From positions 1-64,000 of the forward strand of contig CAKOSZ010000002.1 of assembly GCA_934119955.1 (NCBI GenBank): a stretch of DNA of 64,000 nucleotides, in the 5' to 3' direction. Below, one piece after another: positions 24,650 to 33,069 of the stretch (position 1 is the first letter of the stretch; each line of letters begins with the position of its first letter). The position numbers were made by a program, and so were the translations under genes. Below the pieces are notes generated by a model that was not told the DNA's origin, did not search any database, and saw nothing but the letters and a program-made list of their open reading frames with translations. The stretch comes from an uncultured Bacilli bacterium. GTDB taxonomy: Bacteria > Bacillota_I > Bacilli_A > RF39 > UBA660.

Positions 24650-24856
24650 TGAGTAAGAGTCTTGTTTGGTAGGCTTTTCTGTTATAATTAATTAAATTAG
24701 AAGATTATTATGTATTTAAAAAATAGAAATAACAGGTTTTAAATTATTATTTATTATAAGTACTTAATAGGTTTAAAGAAAGTGATGCTTTAATAATATC
24801 TTTTGATGTAAGAGGTGCAACTTTTGAATACAATGTTAATAAAATATAGGTGAGTT
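24650..24856 (+). repeat. Scar of tandem duplication: smc start and membrane-gene tail relics
   Basis: The spacer between pilin copies A and B holds two recognisable relics. First, 24652-24747 resembles 25921-26022: a pilin terminator (GAGTCTTGTTTGGTAGGCTT) and then ATGTATTTAAAAAATAGAAA at 24710, a degraded copy of the smc start at 25983. Second, 24760-24849 nearly repeats the last 90 bases of the 520-aa membrane gene (23602-23691), including the ribosome-binding site for the next pilin. The ancestral unit was therefore membrane-gene tail, pilin, terminator, smc start, duplicated in tandem. Confidence 0.85.
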
Positions 24857-25921
24857 ATGAAAAATAAAAAAGGATTTGTATTACTAGAAACTTTGGTAGT
24901 AACTATATTTACTTTAATAATATTTACTCTTTTATACACATCAACTGTTCCACTTCTTGGTAAGTATAAAGATTTATCTTATTATAATGATATAGATATT
25001 ACTTATGATTTATATTATTTAAAAAGATTAATAAAAAATGATAGTAAATATAATGATATTAATAATAGTAGTTATCAAAGTATTAAATGTACTGATTTAG
25101 AGGATGCTAATACATGTAATAGTTACTTTGATGCTTTAAATATTAAGAAAAATGATGAACTAGTTTACTTAGATTTAAAAGAACTTAATGCAAATAAAAA
25201 ATATTTATCAAGTGATATACTTGATTATGTAAATAGAATTGATAAAAAATATGATAATTCTAAAATACTTATACTTAAAAGAAATGACTATATATCTTTT
25301 GTTAAATGGTTTGAACCAACTGAACCAGTAATCAAGTTCGATAGTCCAGAAACTTCTAATACATGTGGCTATGAAAATGAAGTAACAATTAAAATTACTT
25401 GTAATTCCCCTGATGGAATTAAATCATTTAAAATAAATAATGAAGAAATTACTGATTTAGAAAATTTAAAAAGTAAAACTATTGAAAAAACAATTTCATC
25501 TTCAACTAGTTTTCAAGTAACTTGTACATCTAAATATGATTTAACTGAAAATAATAATAGTGATGAATTTGCAGTTTGTGAATATAAAAGTACAGGTACA
25601 TGTATAGAATATAATTCGTGTCCAGATTCATCGTGTGGTTGTAAATCTTATAAATGCAGTGGATCATCTTGTGGTTATACTTATGGAAGTTGGGAAACGG
25701 GAATTTGTAAAGATAGTAATCAAAGTAATACATCTTCAACAGAATGGAGTTGCAAGGTAACATATGAATATGATGTTTGCAATGCAACAAAAGCATATAT
25801 ATGTAAAAAAAGAAGTAGAACGGCAAAATGTTGTTCAAGTGCAGGATGCAAAACATATAAATCATGTCCTAATTCAACTTGTACTTGCAAAACTTATGAG
25901 CAAGCGTGGATTAAAAAATAG
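24857..25921 (+). CDS. Prepilin-type surface protein, tandem copy B (354 aa)
   Basis: This is a paralog of copy A. Residues 1-156 differ at only about two positions, including the prepilin signal KKGFVLLETLVV with Glu at +5. Then a variable block of about 20 residues, a shared Ig-like module (VTIKITCNSPDGIKSFKINN, VTCTSKYDL) and a longer Cys-rich tail of about 20 cysteines follow. The tail contains repeated C-x-x-Y words: CIEYNSCPDSSC, CKSYKCSGSSC, GCKTYKSCPNSTCTC, CKTYEQAW. The CKTYK word also occurs at the tips of the giant pilins (ACKTYKTCC). An AGGTGAG ribosome-binding site inherited from the duplication precedes the ATG. It ends at a terminator just before smc. Confidence 0.75.
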   Translation: MKNKKGFVLLETLVVTIFTLIIFTLLYTSTVPLLGKYKDLSYYNDIDITYDLYYLKRLIKNDSKYNDINNSSYQSIKCTDLEDANTCNSYFDALNIKKNDELVYLDLKELNANKKYLSSDILDYVNRIDKKYDNSKILILKRNDYISFVKWFEPTEPVIKFDSPETSNTCGYENEVTIKITCNSPDGIKSFKINNEEITDLENLKSKTIEKTISSSTSFQVTCTSKYDLTENNNSDEFAVCEYKSTGTCIEYNSCPDSSCGCKSYKCSGSSCGYTYGSWETGICKDSNQSNTSSTEWSCKVTYEYDVCNATKAYICKKRSRTAKCCSSAGCKTYKSCPNSTCTCKTYEQAWIKK

Positions 25922-25925
25922 AATA

Positions 25926-25952
25926 AAAGCCTTGTTTAATAGGCTTTTTTTT
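25926..25952 (+). terminator. Terminator after pilin copy B
   Basis: AAAGCCT (25926-25932) and AGGCTTT (25941-25947) with an 8-base loop, followed by eight or more T residues. The homologous hairpin after copy A (24655-24680) has G-U pairs and a broken T run, so it is probably weaker. Confidence 0.8.
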
Positions 25953-25982
25953 GTTATACTTATCTAGGTTAGAAGGTGTGTT

Positions 25983-28901
25983 ATGTATTTAAAAGAAATA
26001 GAAATATCTGGTTTTAAATCATTTGCTGATAAAATAGATATTAATTTAGATAATGAAATAACCTGTATTGTAGGACCTAATGGATCTGGGAAAAGTAATA
26101 TTGTAGATGCTATTCGTTTTGTTTTAGGTGAACAATCAGTTAAATCACTTCGAGGGGAATCTTTAATGAGTGATGTAATATTTTCAGGATCTAAAAATCG
26201 TCAGGGAATGCATGCAGCAAGTGTTAATTTAACTTTTGATAATACAGATAATTACTTGAAAATACCTTATAAAACAGTATCTGTTAAAAGAAGATTATAT
26301 AAAACAGGTGATAATGAATATTTTTTAAATGGAGAAAAATGTCGTTTAAAAGATATAGTAGATTTATTTCTCGATAGTGGCATGGGAAGAGATTCTTTCA
26401 ATATAATTAATCAAGGTGATATATCTAAACTATTATCAAATTCATCTTATGATAGACGTCTTGTAATAGAAGAAGCAGCCGGTATTTTAAAATATAAAAA
26501 AAGAAGAGAAGAAGCATTTAGAAAACTTGATAAAACTAATTTAAATCTTGATAGAGTAAATGATATTATTACAGAAGTAGAAGCAAGAGTAACTCCTCTT
26601 AAAGAACAAAGTGAAAAAGCAAGTCTTTATCTTGGCTTAAAAGAAAAACTTAAAAATGTAGAAGTAGGAGTATTAGTAACTTCAATTACTAATAGAAATC
26701 AAGAATATTTAACCAGTAAAGAAAAAATAAATGAACTAAACACGGATATTATTTCATTAAGTAAAAAAGTAAATGATCCTGAAATAGATGAACTTAAAAT
26801 AAAGTCTCTTAATTTAGAAAAAGATTTACAAAAAATTAATCAAGATTTATTAAACATAACTACATTAAAAGAAGAAATAAATGGAAAAAGATTACTTTTA
26901 AAAGAAAGAATAAAACTTAATGCTAATGATATAAAACAAGAAGAAAAATTAAGCTTTTTAACAGAAAATAAGTTTAAATTAGAAAAAGAAATTAATTTAA
27001 CTGAAATTGATTTAAAAACTAAACAAGAAGAAAAAAGTGTTTTAGAAACTAATTTAAATAATAGTTTAAATAATTTAACTGCTTTAAAAGAAAAGGTAAG
27101 TTTTTTAAATAAAGAAATTAATAATAAAAGAAATGATTATGAAGTTTTGTTAAATAAAATAGATATTTTAAAAAGTAATATAACAGATAATATGTATTTA
27201 AATAGTAATGTTAAAAAAATACTTGATAATAAAAACTTAACTGGTATAAATGATGCTTTGCTAAATTTAATTAAAACAAGTGATATGTATAAAACTTGTT
27301 TTGAGGTTTTAACTCTTAGTAATAAGAACTTTATAATAATTGATACTAGTAATGATTCTAAAAATATAATTGATTATTTAAAACAAAATAATTTAGGAAG
27401 AGTTACCTTTTTACCACGTGATGTTATAAAAAGCAAATATGTAGATTTAGATACAGCAAGAATTTTAACTGATAAAAAAGGTTATTTAGGTATTTTTAGT
27501 GATTTTTTAGAGTATGATTTAAAATATAAAAATATTGTTTTAAATCAATTTGGAAATATTTTGGTTGTTGATACCTTAGAAAATGCTAATAATATAAGTA
27601 AATTAATTAATAATAAATATAAAATAGTAACACTTGATGGAGAAGTTATTCATGTAGGAGGAAGTATAACAGGTGGTTCTTTAAATAATAGAACTATTAC
27701 TAAAACTAAGCAGGAATTAACTGATTTAGAAATAAAAAAGACAACTGATAAAAATATAATAGATAGATTATTAGAAGAAAATAATAATAATTTAGATGAT
27801 ATTTCTAAACTAGAACAATCTATTTATAAGGATAGAACAGATTTAATTATTAAAATAGAAAGTATTAAAAATTTAGAAAGTAAAGTTGATAATTTAAAGA
27901 AAGAATTAGATAGTACTTGTTTAGAATTAAAATCTTATAATAATGATAGTGATTTAGAACTTAATGAGTTAAATACTAATTATTATAATAAAACTTTGGA
28001 ATATGAATTACTTTTAAAAGAAAAAGATAAAATTAGTTTAGAAAAAGACAAAATTGGAGAAATTATACTGGAAAAAGAAGGTATTTATAAAGAAAATAAT
28101 CTTAATTTAAAAGTTAAAGAAAAGGAATTAAAAGATCTTGAAATCTTAGTTAGTAAATTAGAAAATATGCTTGATAATGACTTAAATACTTTAAATCAAG
28201 AGTATAGTTTAACTTATGAAAGAGCAAGAGATGAATATGAATTAGAATTTAATCTTGATGATGCTAAAACTATGGTTTTAGAGTATAAAAATAAATTAAA
28301 AAGTATTGGTAATGTTAACTTAGATAGTATTGCAGAATATAAAGAAGTTAAAGAAAGATATGATTTTTTATCTAATGAAAGAAATGATTTAGTTAAGGCT
28401 AAGGATATGTTATATTCTTTAATTAGTGAAATGGATGATGTTATGCAAAGTGATTTTTTAAGTACTTTTAAAGAGTTAGAAGTAGAGTTTAAAAAAGTAT
28501 TTAGAGAATTATTTAAAGGAGGAGATGCTTCTTTAAAATTAACTGATCCAAGTAATTTAATGGAAACAGGAGTTGATATAATTGCAAGTCCACCGGGGAA
28601 AAACTTAAAAACAATTACTCTTTTATCAGGTGGAGAAAAAACTTTAACAGCAATTAGTTTATTATTTGCAATTTTAAATATTCGTAAAGTTCCTTTTTGT
28701 ATTTTTGATGAAGTTGAAGCGGCTCTTGATGAAGCAAATGTTGATAATTTTGGTTCATACTTACATTCTTATAAAGATAAAACTCAATTTTTATTAATTA
28801 CTCATAAAAAAAGAACAATGGAGTATGCTAAAACTTTATATGGTATTACAATGCAAGAATCAGGAGTATCTAAACTTGTAAGTGTTAAATTGGATAAATA
28901 A
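25983..28901 (+). CDS. smc: Chromosome partition protein SMC (short-armed, 972 aa)
   Basis: SMC is the ATPase that, with ScpA and ScpB, compacts and segregates the chromosome. The Walker A motif GPNGSGKSN is at residues 31-39. A coiled coil covers about 170-405, the hinge about 410-560 (with GDVIHVGG-type HVGGSITGGS at its end), a second coil about 565-800, and the C-terminal head holds LLSGGEKTL and the Walker B FCIFDEVEAALDEAN. Total length is about 200 residues less than B. subtilis SMC (1186), with the shortage in both coil arms. The ATG at 25983 follows AGAAGGTG. A TATACT -10 lies upstream. scpA, scpB and ftsY are not nearby. Confidence 0.93.
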   Translation: MYLKEIEISGFKSFADKIDINLDNEITCIVGPNGSGKSNIVDAIRFVLGEQSVKSLRGESLMSDVIFSGSKNRQGMHAASVNLTFDNTDNYLKIPYKTVSVKRRLYKTGDNEYFLNGEKCRLKDIVDLFLDSGMGRDSFNIINQGDISKLLSNSSYDRRLVIEEAAGILKYKKRREEAFRKLDKTNLNLDRVNDIITEVEARVTPLKEQSEKASLYLGLKEKLKNVEVGVLVTSITNRNQEYLTSKEKINELNTDIISLSKKVNDPEIDELKIKSLNLEKDLQKINQDLLNITTLKEEINGKRLLLKERIKLNANDIKQEEKLSFLTENKFKLEKEINLTEIDLKTKQEEKSVLETNLNNSLNNLTALKEKVSFLNKEINNKRNDYEVLLNKIDILKSNITDNMYLNSNVKKILDNKNLTGINDALLNLIKTSDMYKTCFEVLTLSNKNFIIIDTSNDSKNIIDYLKQNNLGRVTFLPRDVIKSKYVDLDTARILTDKKGYLGIFSDFLEYDLKYKNIVLNQFGNILVVDTLENANNISKLINNKYKIVTLDGEVIHVGGSITGGSLNNRTITKTKQELTDLEIKKTTDKNIIDRLLEENNNNLDDISKLEQSIYKDRTDLIIKIESIKNLESKVDNLKKELDSTCLELKSYNNDSDLELNELNTNYYNKTLEYELLLKEKDKISLEKDKIGEIILEKEGIYKENNLNLKVKEKELKDLEILVSKLENMLDNDLNTLNQEYSLTYERARDEYELEFNLDDAKTMVLEYKNKLKSIGNVNLDSIAEYKEVKERYDFLSNERNDLVKAKDMLYSLISEMDDVMQSDFLSTFKELEVEFKKVFRELFKGGDASLKLTDPSNLMETGVDIIASPPGKNLKTITLLSGGEKTLTAISLLFAILNIRKVPFCIFDEVEAALDEANVDNFGSYLHSYKDKTQFLLITHKKRTMEYAKTLYGITMQESGVSKLVSVKLDK

Positions 28902-28905
28902 TATT

Positions 28906-29435
28906 ATGTTAAATAGAATTTATTTATAATTTTAAGAAAATAGACTTGAATAAAAGTTTTGAAAATGAAATAACAAATTCTAAAAATAATTGAAGTTGCA
29001 AGAGCAATTAATTTAAAAGATAAAAGAAAAAGATATGAGTATATTTATGATACTATTTGTAATAAGTTAGATGCTAAAATTAAAACTAATTATTGTGAAT
29101 TTGAAAATGGTATATGCCTTAAAGATAGATTACTTAATAATAATCATCTAAATGGTTGTTGCGAGTGTAGTGGTCGTAGAAAATGTAAATATTTAAATAA
29201 TACTTGTACAATTAATTGTCTGGCTTGTAAGTTATTTACTTGTAAAACTTTAAGAAATTTAAATATTAAACAAAGTATAAATGATTTTATTCTGGCTAAG
29301 TATTTTTTTACAAGAAAGCAAAAAGATATTTTAGAACTTACTTTTTTTACAGAAAAAGAAGTAGTTATTGAAAAATTAATGAAAACAATTAAAAATAATA
29401 AAAAATTAATAAGAGAATATGTTTACAAGGTCTAA
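28906..29435 (+). pseudogene. Frameshifted Cys-rich protein remnant
   Basis: This fills the gap between smc and tig. An open frame without any usable start codon runs from about 28975 to the stop at 29433-29435 and reads EVARAINLKDKRKRYEYIY, then CEFENGICLKDR, then CCECSGRRKCKYL, CTINCLACKLFTC and a helical C-terminus. Ten or so cysteines in CxxC-like spacing suggest a metal-binding domain. Just upstream, DLNKSFENEITNSKN in another frame would join it after a one-base shift in an A run near 28992. Farther up, ATG 28906 begins only seven codons. Several breaks suggest a decayed gene. I cannot name the family with confidence. Confidence 0.55.
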
Positions 29436-29450
29436 AAAATAAGATATAAT
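29422..29450 (+). promoter_or_regulatory. Sigma-A promoter of tig
   Basis: TTTACA (29422-29427), a 17-base spacer and TATAAT (29445-29450) lie 20 bases upstream of the tig ATG. The -35 falls inside the last codons of the preceding pseudogene. GGAGGAA provides the ribosome-binding site. Confidence 0.75.
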
Positions 29451-29470
29451 ATGACCTGTTGGAGGAAATT

Positions 29471-30733
29471 ATGGAAAAAAATAATAAAAATAAACATGAA
29501 ATTACAATTAAAATTGAAGGAGAAGAATGGAAAAAAGCCTTAGAAAAAGCATTTTTAGACAATAATAAAAAAGCAAAAATTGATGGTTTTCGTCCAGGAC
29601 ATGCTCCATATGATATATTTGTAAAACATTACGGAGTAGAATCTTTATTTATGGATGCTGCTGATAAAGTTATTGAAGATGCTTATTTAAAAGCAATTAA
29701 TGAAAGTAAATTAGTACCAGTAACTAGTCCAATTCCAAGTATTAAAGATGTAAATGAAGATGCTATTGAATTTGTATTTACAATTGTTACAAAACCTGAA
29801 ATTAAAATTAAAAAATATTCTGGTTTAAAAGTTAAAAAAGATAAATTAGAAGTAAAAGAAGAAGAAATTCAAGATGAAATAGATCATTTACTAGAACATT
29901 ATGCTGAACTTGTTGTTAAAGAAGGAACAGTAGAAAATGGAGATACAGTTATAATTGATTTTGAAGGGTCTGTTGATGGAGTTCCATTTGAAGGAGGAAA
30001 AGCTGAAAATCAAAGTTTAGTAATTGGATCTAATACATTTATTCCAGGATTTGAAGAACAATTAATTGGTATGGAAAAAGAAAGTGAAAAAGATATCAAA
30101 GTAACTTTCCCAGAAGATTATCATGCTGAAAATCTAAAAGGAAAAGAGGCTACATTTAAAATTAAATTACATGAAATTAAAACTAAGAAAAATCGTGAAT
30201 TAGATGCTGAATTCTTTGAAGATTTAGGAATGGAAGGAGTTAATTCTCTTGAAACATTAAAAGATGCTATCAAAGAACATTTAGAAGCCCACAAGAAAAC
30301 TGACATTGAAAATAAATTTGTAAATGATATGTTAGATGCTATTAGCAAAGAAACTGAAATTGATATTCCAGAAGAAATGGTAGAAGATGAAATTAATCGT
30401 TTAATTGAAAGATTTGAAGAACAATTAAAGATGCAAGGTGCAAGTTTAGATTTATACTATAAATTAACTAAATCAACTGAACAAGATTTAAGAAGTCAAG
30501 TTGAAAAAGAAGCATTTAAAAATGTTTTATATCGTTTAATCCTTGAAGAATTAGTTAAAATACTTGAAATAAAAGTAACAGATGAAGAAGCAGAGGAAGA
30601 ACTTAAAAAGATGGCTGATAATTACCATGCAACTGTTGAAGATATTGAAAAAGAACTTGGTGGTAAAGAAATGATTAAATATGACATCGAGGTTAAAAAG
30701 GCTTTCAATAAATTAGAAGAATTAAATAAATAG
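29471..30733 (+). CDS. tig: Trigger factor
   Basis: Trigger factor is the ribosome-bound chaperone and peptidyl-prolyl isomerase for nascent chains. The 420-residue protein has the N-terminal ribosome-binding domain with signature GFRPGHAPYDIFVKHYG (about 39-55). An FKBP-type PPIase domain (about 145-245, NGDTVIIDFEGSVDGVPFEG and FIPGFEEQLIGM) and a helical C-terminal chaperone domain follow. Length is close to the usual 430. The ATG at 29471 follows GGAGGAA; an in-frame TTG at 29459 lies before it. It has its own promoter and a strong terminator. Confidence 0.96.
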   Translation: MEKNNKNKHEITIKIEGEEWKKALEKAFLDNNKKAKIDGFRPGHAPYDIFVKHYGVESLFMDAADKVIEDAYLKAINESKLVPVTSPIPSIKDVNEDAIEFVFTIVTKPEIKIKKYSGLKVKKDKLEVKEEEIQDEIDHLLEHYAELVVKEGTVENGDTVIIDFEGSVDGVPFEGGKAENQSLVIGSNTFIPGFEEQLIGMEKESEKDIKVTFPEDYHAENLKGKEATFKIKLHEIKTKKNRELDAEFFEDLGMEGVNSLETLKDAIKEHLEAHKKTDIENKFVNDMLDAISKETEIDIPEEMVEDEINRLIERFEEQLKMQGASLDLYYKLTKSTEQDLRSQVEKEAFKNVLYRLILEELVKILEIKVTDEEAEEELKKMADNYHATVEDIEKELGGKEMIKYDIEVKKAFNKLEELNK

Positions 30734-30756
30734 ATTTTTTGTCTATTTATTTTTTT
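30724..30756 (+). terminator. Terminator of tig
   Basis: AAATAAATAGA (30724-30734) and TCTATTTATTT (30742-30752) form an 11-bp stem with a 7-base loop, then T residues. The stem includes the tig stop codon. Confidence 0.8.
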
Positions 30757-30781
30757 GTGTTATAATGAAAAGGGTGATGAT

Positions 30782-31459
30782 ATGCCAATTATTGGAATAG
30801 TTGCAAGACCAAGTGATAAAGATAAAAAAAAGAATAATTATGTTAGTGAAAATCTACGAAGAGCAGTTATTAAAAGTGGAGGGACGCCCTTAGCAATTTT
30901 ATCGACTGATGAAAGAGTTTATGAACTTGATAATTATTTAAAGGGTGGCTTAAATAAAGAAAGTAAGAAAAACTTAGATAAAGTTTTAAGTCTTTGTGAT
31001 GGTATAATCTTTCAAGGGGGCTCCAAGTTTTATCCAAATGATAAGTATATTGCTAAATATGTAATTAAAAATGATGTTCCAACTCTTGGAATATGTCTTG
31101 GTATGCAACTTTTAAACCATGTTGATAATCAGGAAAAATCCACTTTAATTAAAATTGATGATCATTTAGATAATAAAAAGTATGTTCATAAAATAAAAAT
31201 AGTTAAAAATACTTTATTAAGTGATATCTTAAATCTAGATGAAATGAAAGTTAATTCAAGACATAGACTATCTATTGTAAAATTAAATAAATTTAAAATA
31301 TGTGCCACATCACCTGATAATATAATAGAAAGTATATATTATCCAGGAAAAAGATTTATCTTAGGAGTACAATTTCATCCAGAAGATATGTATTTTTATG
31401 ATGAATTTGCTAAATTAATATTTGAAAGATTTATAAAGGAGTGCAATAATGTTAGATAA
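30782..31459 (+). CDS. Class I glutamine amidotransferase-like peptidase (C26 family)
   Basis: The protein of 225 residues belongs to the gamma-glutamyl hydrolase type (MEROPS C26), which cleaves gamma-glutamyl amide bonds. It shows the GGTPLAIL substrate loop, the nucleophile elbow GICLGMQLLN with catalytic Cys, and the His-Glu pair in GVQFHPEDM near the end, with the expected spacing. The ATG at 30782 follows AGGGTGATG; an upstream in-frame ATG at 30755 lies in the tig terminator and was rejected. It overlaps the next gene by 11 bases. The physiological substrate (gamma-glutamyl-GABA, folyl-glutamate or a peptidoglycan peptide) cannot be read from sequence. The serine hydrolase next to it hints at a cell-wall peptide role. 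Confidence 0.8.
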   Translation: MPIIGIVARPSDKDKKKNNYVSENLRRAVIKSGGTPLAILSTDERVYELDNYLKGGLNKESKKNLDKVLSLCDGIIFQGGSKFYPNDKYIAKYVIKNDVPTLGICLGMQLLNHVDNQEKSTLIKIDDHLDNKKYVHKIKIVKNTLLSDILNLDEMKVNSRHRLSIVKLNKFKICATSPDNIIESIYYPGKRFILGVQFHPEDMYFYDEFAKLIFERFIKECNNVR

Positions 31460-32882
31460 GTTTTTAGATGAATATGTTAATAAAATGTATTTAAATTCAA
31501 ATGTAAATATGAGTTTAGAACAGAGAAATTTATATACAAGAGAAGATTATTATGCCCTGTTAAGACCAGTTGTTTCTTTGCTTCAAAAGTATCCAGATGA
31601 TTCTTTACAAGAATTAAGAGAAAAGTTGTTTGTAAATTCTTCTTTAAGAGAAAAACTAGAAGAATTTATATATGAAAAAAGAATGGCTCCGGGAGCAGTT
31701 ATTACTTTTGGAACGAAGGATTACAAGGAGACTTTAATAGTAGGAAACAGAGAAGAAGTTAGATTAGAAGGAAATAAAATAGTTCCAAGTGTTAAAGAAA
31801 TGACTTATGATACCATTTTTGATTTAGCATCTATTACTAAAATTTTTACAAGTATTAGTATTTTATTATTAGCATCCAAAAATCTTATTAATTTAGATGA
31901 TAAGATTGTTAAATATGCAAGTAATTTTAAAAATTTAAGTGATGTTTCTATCTTTGATTTACTAAGTTTTAAAGTACCTCTTGTAACAAGTAAAAGATTA
32001 GATAATATATCAGGTGATTCTTTAAAAGAGGTTTTAAATGATATAAAAGTTGGTTATCTTGAACCATACAAGAATCCTTATACAGATATGGGAGCAATTG
32101 TTTTAAAATATGTAATTGAAGCAGTAACGGGTATGCCTTTTTATGATTTTTTAGATAAAGAAATACTTGGACCTTTATTAATGAAAGATACTAATTATAA
32201 ATTTCCTAAATATAAATTACAAAGAGTAGCATCTACTAGTTTAGGTGGAGTAATAACAAAGGATTTAAAATTTGATAGGGATACAACTGGAATAATAGGT
32301 GTACCTCATGATAAAAAGGCTAGAAATTTAGAAATAGATGGCTTGCCAGGACATGCTGGCTTATTTTCGACAGCTCCTGATATGTCTTTATTTGCTAAGG
32401 GTTTAATTAATAATCAAGTTTTACCTCCTTCTTACTTGGAAAGCCTTGCTAAAAATAGAACTGGTAAGAAAGTTATGGTAGATGGAACTGAAAAATACGT
32501 TCAATACCTAGGTTATCTATGTTATTCAAAACATCCTAACTTGGCAGATTCGGATCTTTTTCATGCAATGTCAGGGAAAAGTTTTGCCTCAGGTGGTTTT
32601 ACCGGAGGAGAACTTACAGTTGATCCTTTAAATGAAATATATTTCTTTTTAGGAACTAATCGTGTGCATAATCGTATTGTAAGAGATCTTTCTGGAAATA
32701 AAATTAAGGAAATGGAAGTAGATGGTAAGATTATACCAAATGTAAGTGATTTTGCCTGGCAAAGAGATAATTATATAATTCATCCTTGTTTATCTCTTGC
32801 TATTCAATATAAAATGTTAGAAGACTTTTATAAATTATGTAAAGAAAAAATTGAAAGTGAAGAATTTGTTAGAAAAATATAG
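31449..32882 (+). CDS. Beta-lactamase-family serine hydrolase
   Basis: The 477-residue protein has the class C beta-lactamase/esterase fold. The nucleophile motif SxxK is in FDLASITKIF (Ser about 137), the YxN-like motif is YTDMG, and the third motif is GLPGHAGLFSTAPDMSLFA with FASGGFTGGE near the C-terminus. About 80 residues precede the fold and are helical. I see no signal peptide, so it may be cytoplasmic. Relatives include D-aminopeptidases, esterases and penicillin-binding-like enzymes, and the exact activity is unknown. The ATG overlaps the end of the C26 peptidase gene, so the two form an operon. It ends at a good terminator. Confidence 0.8.
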   Translation: MLDKFLDEYVNKMYLNSNVNMSLEQRNLYTREDYYALLRPVVSLLQKYPDDSLQELREKLFVNSSLREKLEEFIYEKRMAPGAVITFGTKDYKETLIVGNREEVRLEGNKIVPSVKEMTYDTIFDLASITKIFTSISILLLASKNLINLDDKIVKYASNFKNLSDVSIFDLLSFKVPLVTSKRLDNISGDSLKEVLNDIKVGYLEPYKNPYTDMGAIVLKYVIEAVTGMPFYDFLDKEILGPLLMKDTNYKFPKYKLQRVASTSLGGVITKDLKFDRDTTGIIGVPHDKKARNLEIDGLPGHAGLFSTAPDMSLFAKGLINNQVLPPSYLESLAKNRTGKKVMVDGTEKYVQYLGYLCYSKHPNLADSDLFHAMSGKSFASGGFTGGELTVDPLNEIYFFLGTNRVHNRIVRDLSGNKIKEMEVDGKIIPNVSDFAWQRDNYIIHPCLSLAIQYKMLEDFYKLCKEKIESEEFVRKI

Positions 32883-32916
32883 TGCTTAATTTACCATTAA
32901 AATGAATTAAAAATTA

Positions 32917-32948
32917 AGAAGGAATTTGTTATTTTCCTTCTTTTTTTA
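32917..32948 (+). terminator. Terminator of the peptidase/serine hydrolase operon
   Basis: AGAAGGAA (32917-32924) and TTCCTTCT (32934-32941) form an 8-bp stem followed by seven T residues. Confidence 0.85.
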
Positions 32949-32949
32949 T

Positions 32950-33006
32950 AAAATGTGAACAAGTTTCACATTTTAACCCTTGCAAACCCTTATAAAATAA
33001 GGGTTT
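32950..33006 (+). promoter_or_regulatory. Two further hairpins in the bacteriocin-operon leader
   Basis: AAAATGTGAA/TTCACATTTT (32950-32959 with 32965-32974, 10 bp) and AAACCCTTA/TAAGGGTTT (32984-32992 with 32998-33006, 9 bp) follow the terminator and precede the exporter gene at 33070. Neither has a T run immediately after it. The first is a symmetric operator-like palindrome (TGTGAA...TTCACA). They could be operators or leader structures for the bacteriocin operon. No strong sigma-A promoter is evident between them and the start. Confidence 0.4.
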
Positions 33007-33069
33007 TAAAAAATAAAAAAAATTTTTCAAAAATGTAGCATTCTCTTATATTATATTTGGAGGGTGAAA

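Noticed and set aside
25530..25865. Minus-strand 111-codon open frame rich in Tyr, Leu and His inside pilin B
   Set aside because: It is a shadow of the Cys-rich repeats (TGT codons read in antisense) and has no start signal.
25764..25967. Plus-strand 67-codon frame overlapping the end of pilin B
   Set aside because: It is an alternative frame of the same tail, runs through the terminator, and lacks a ribosome-binding site.
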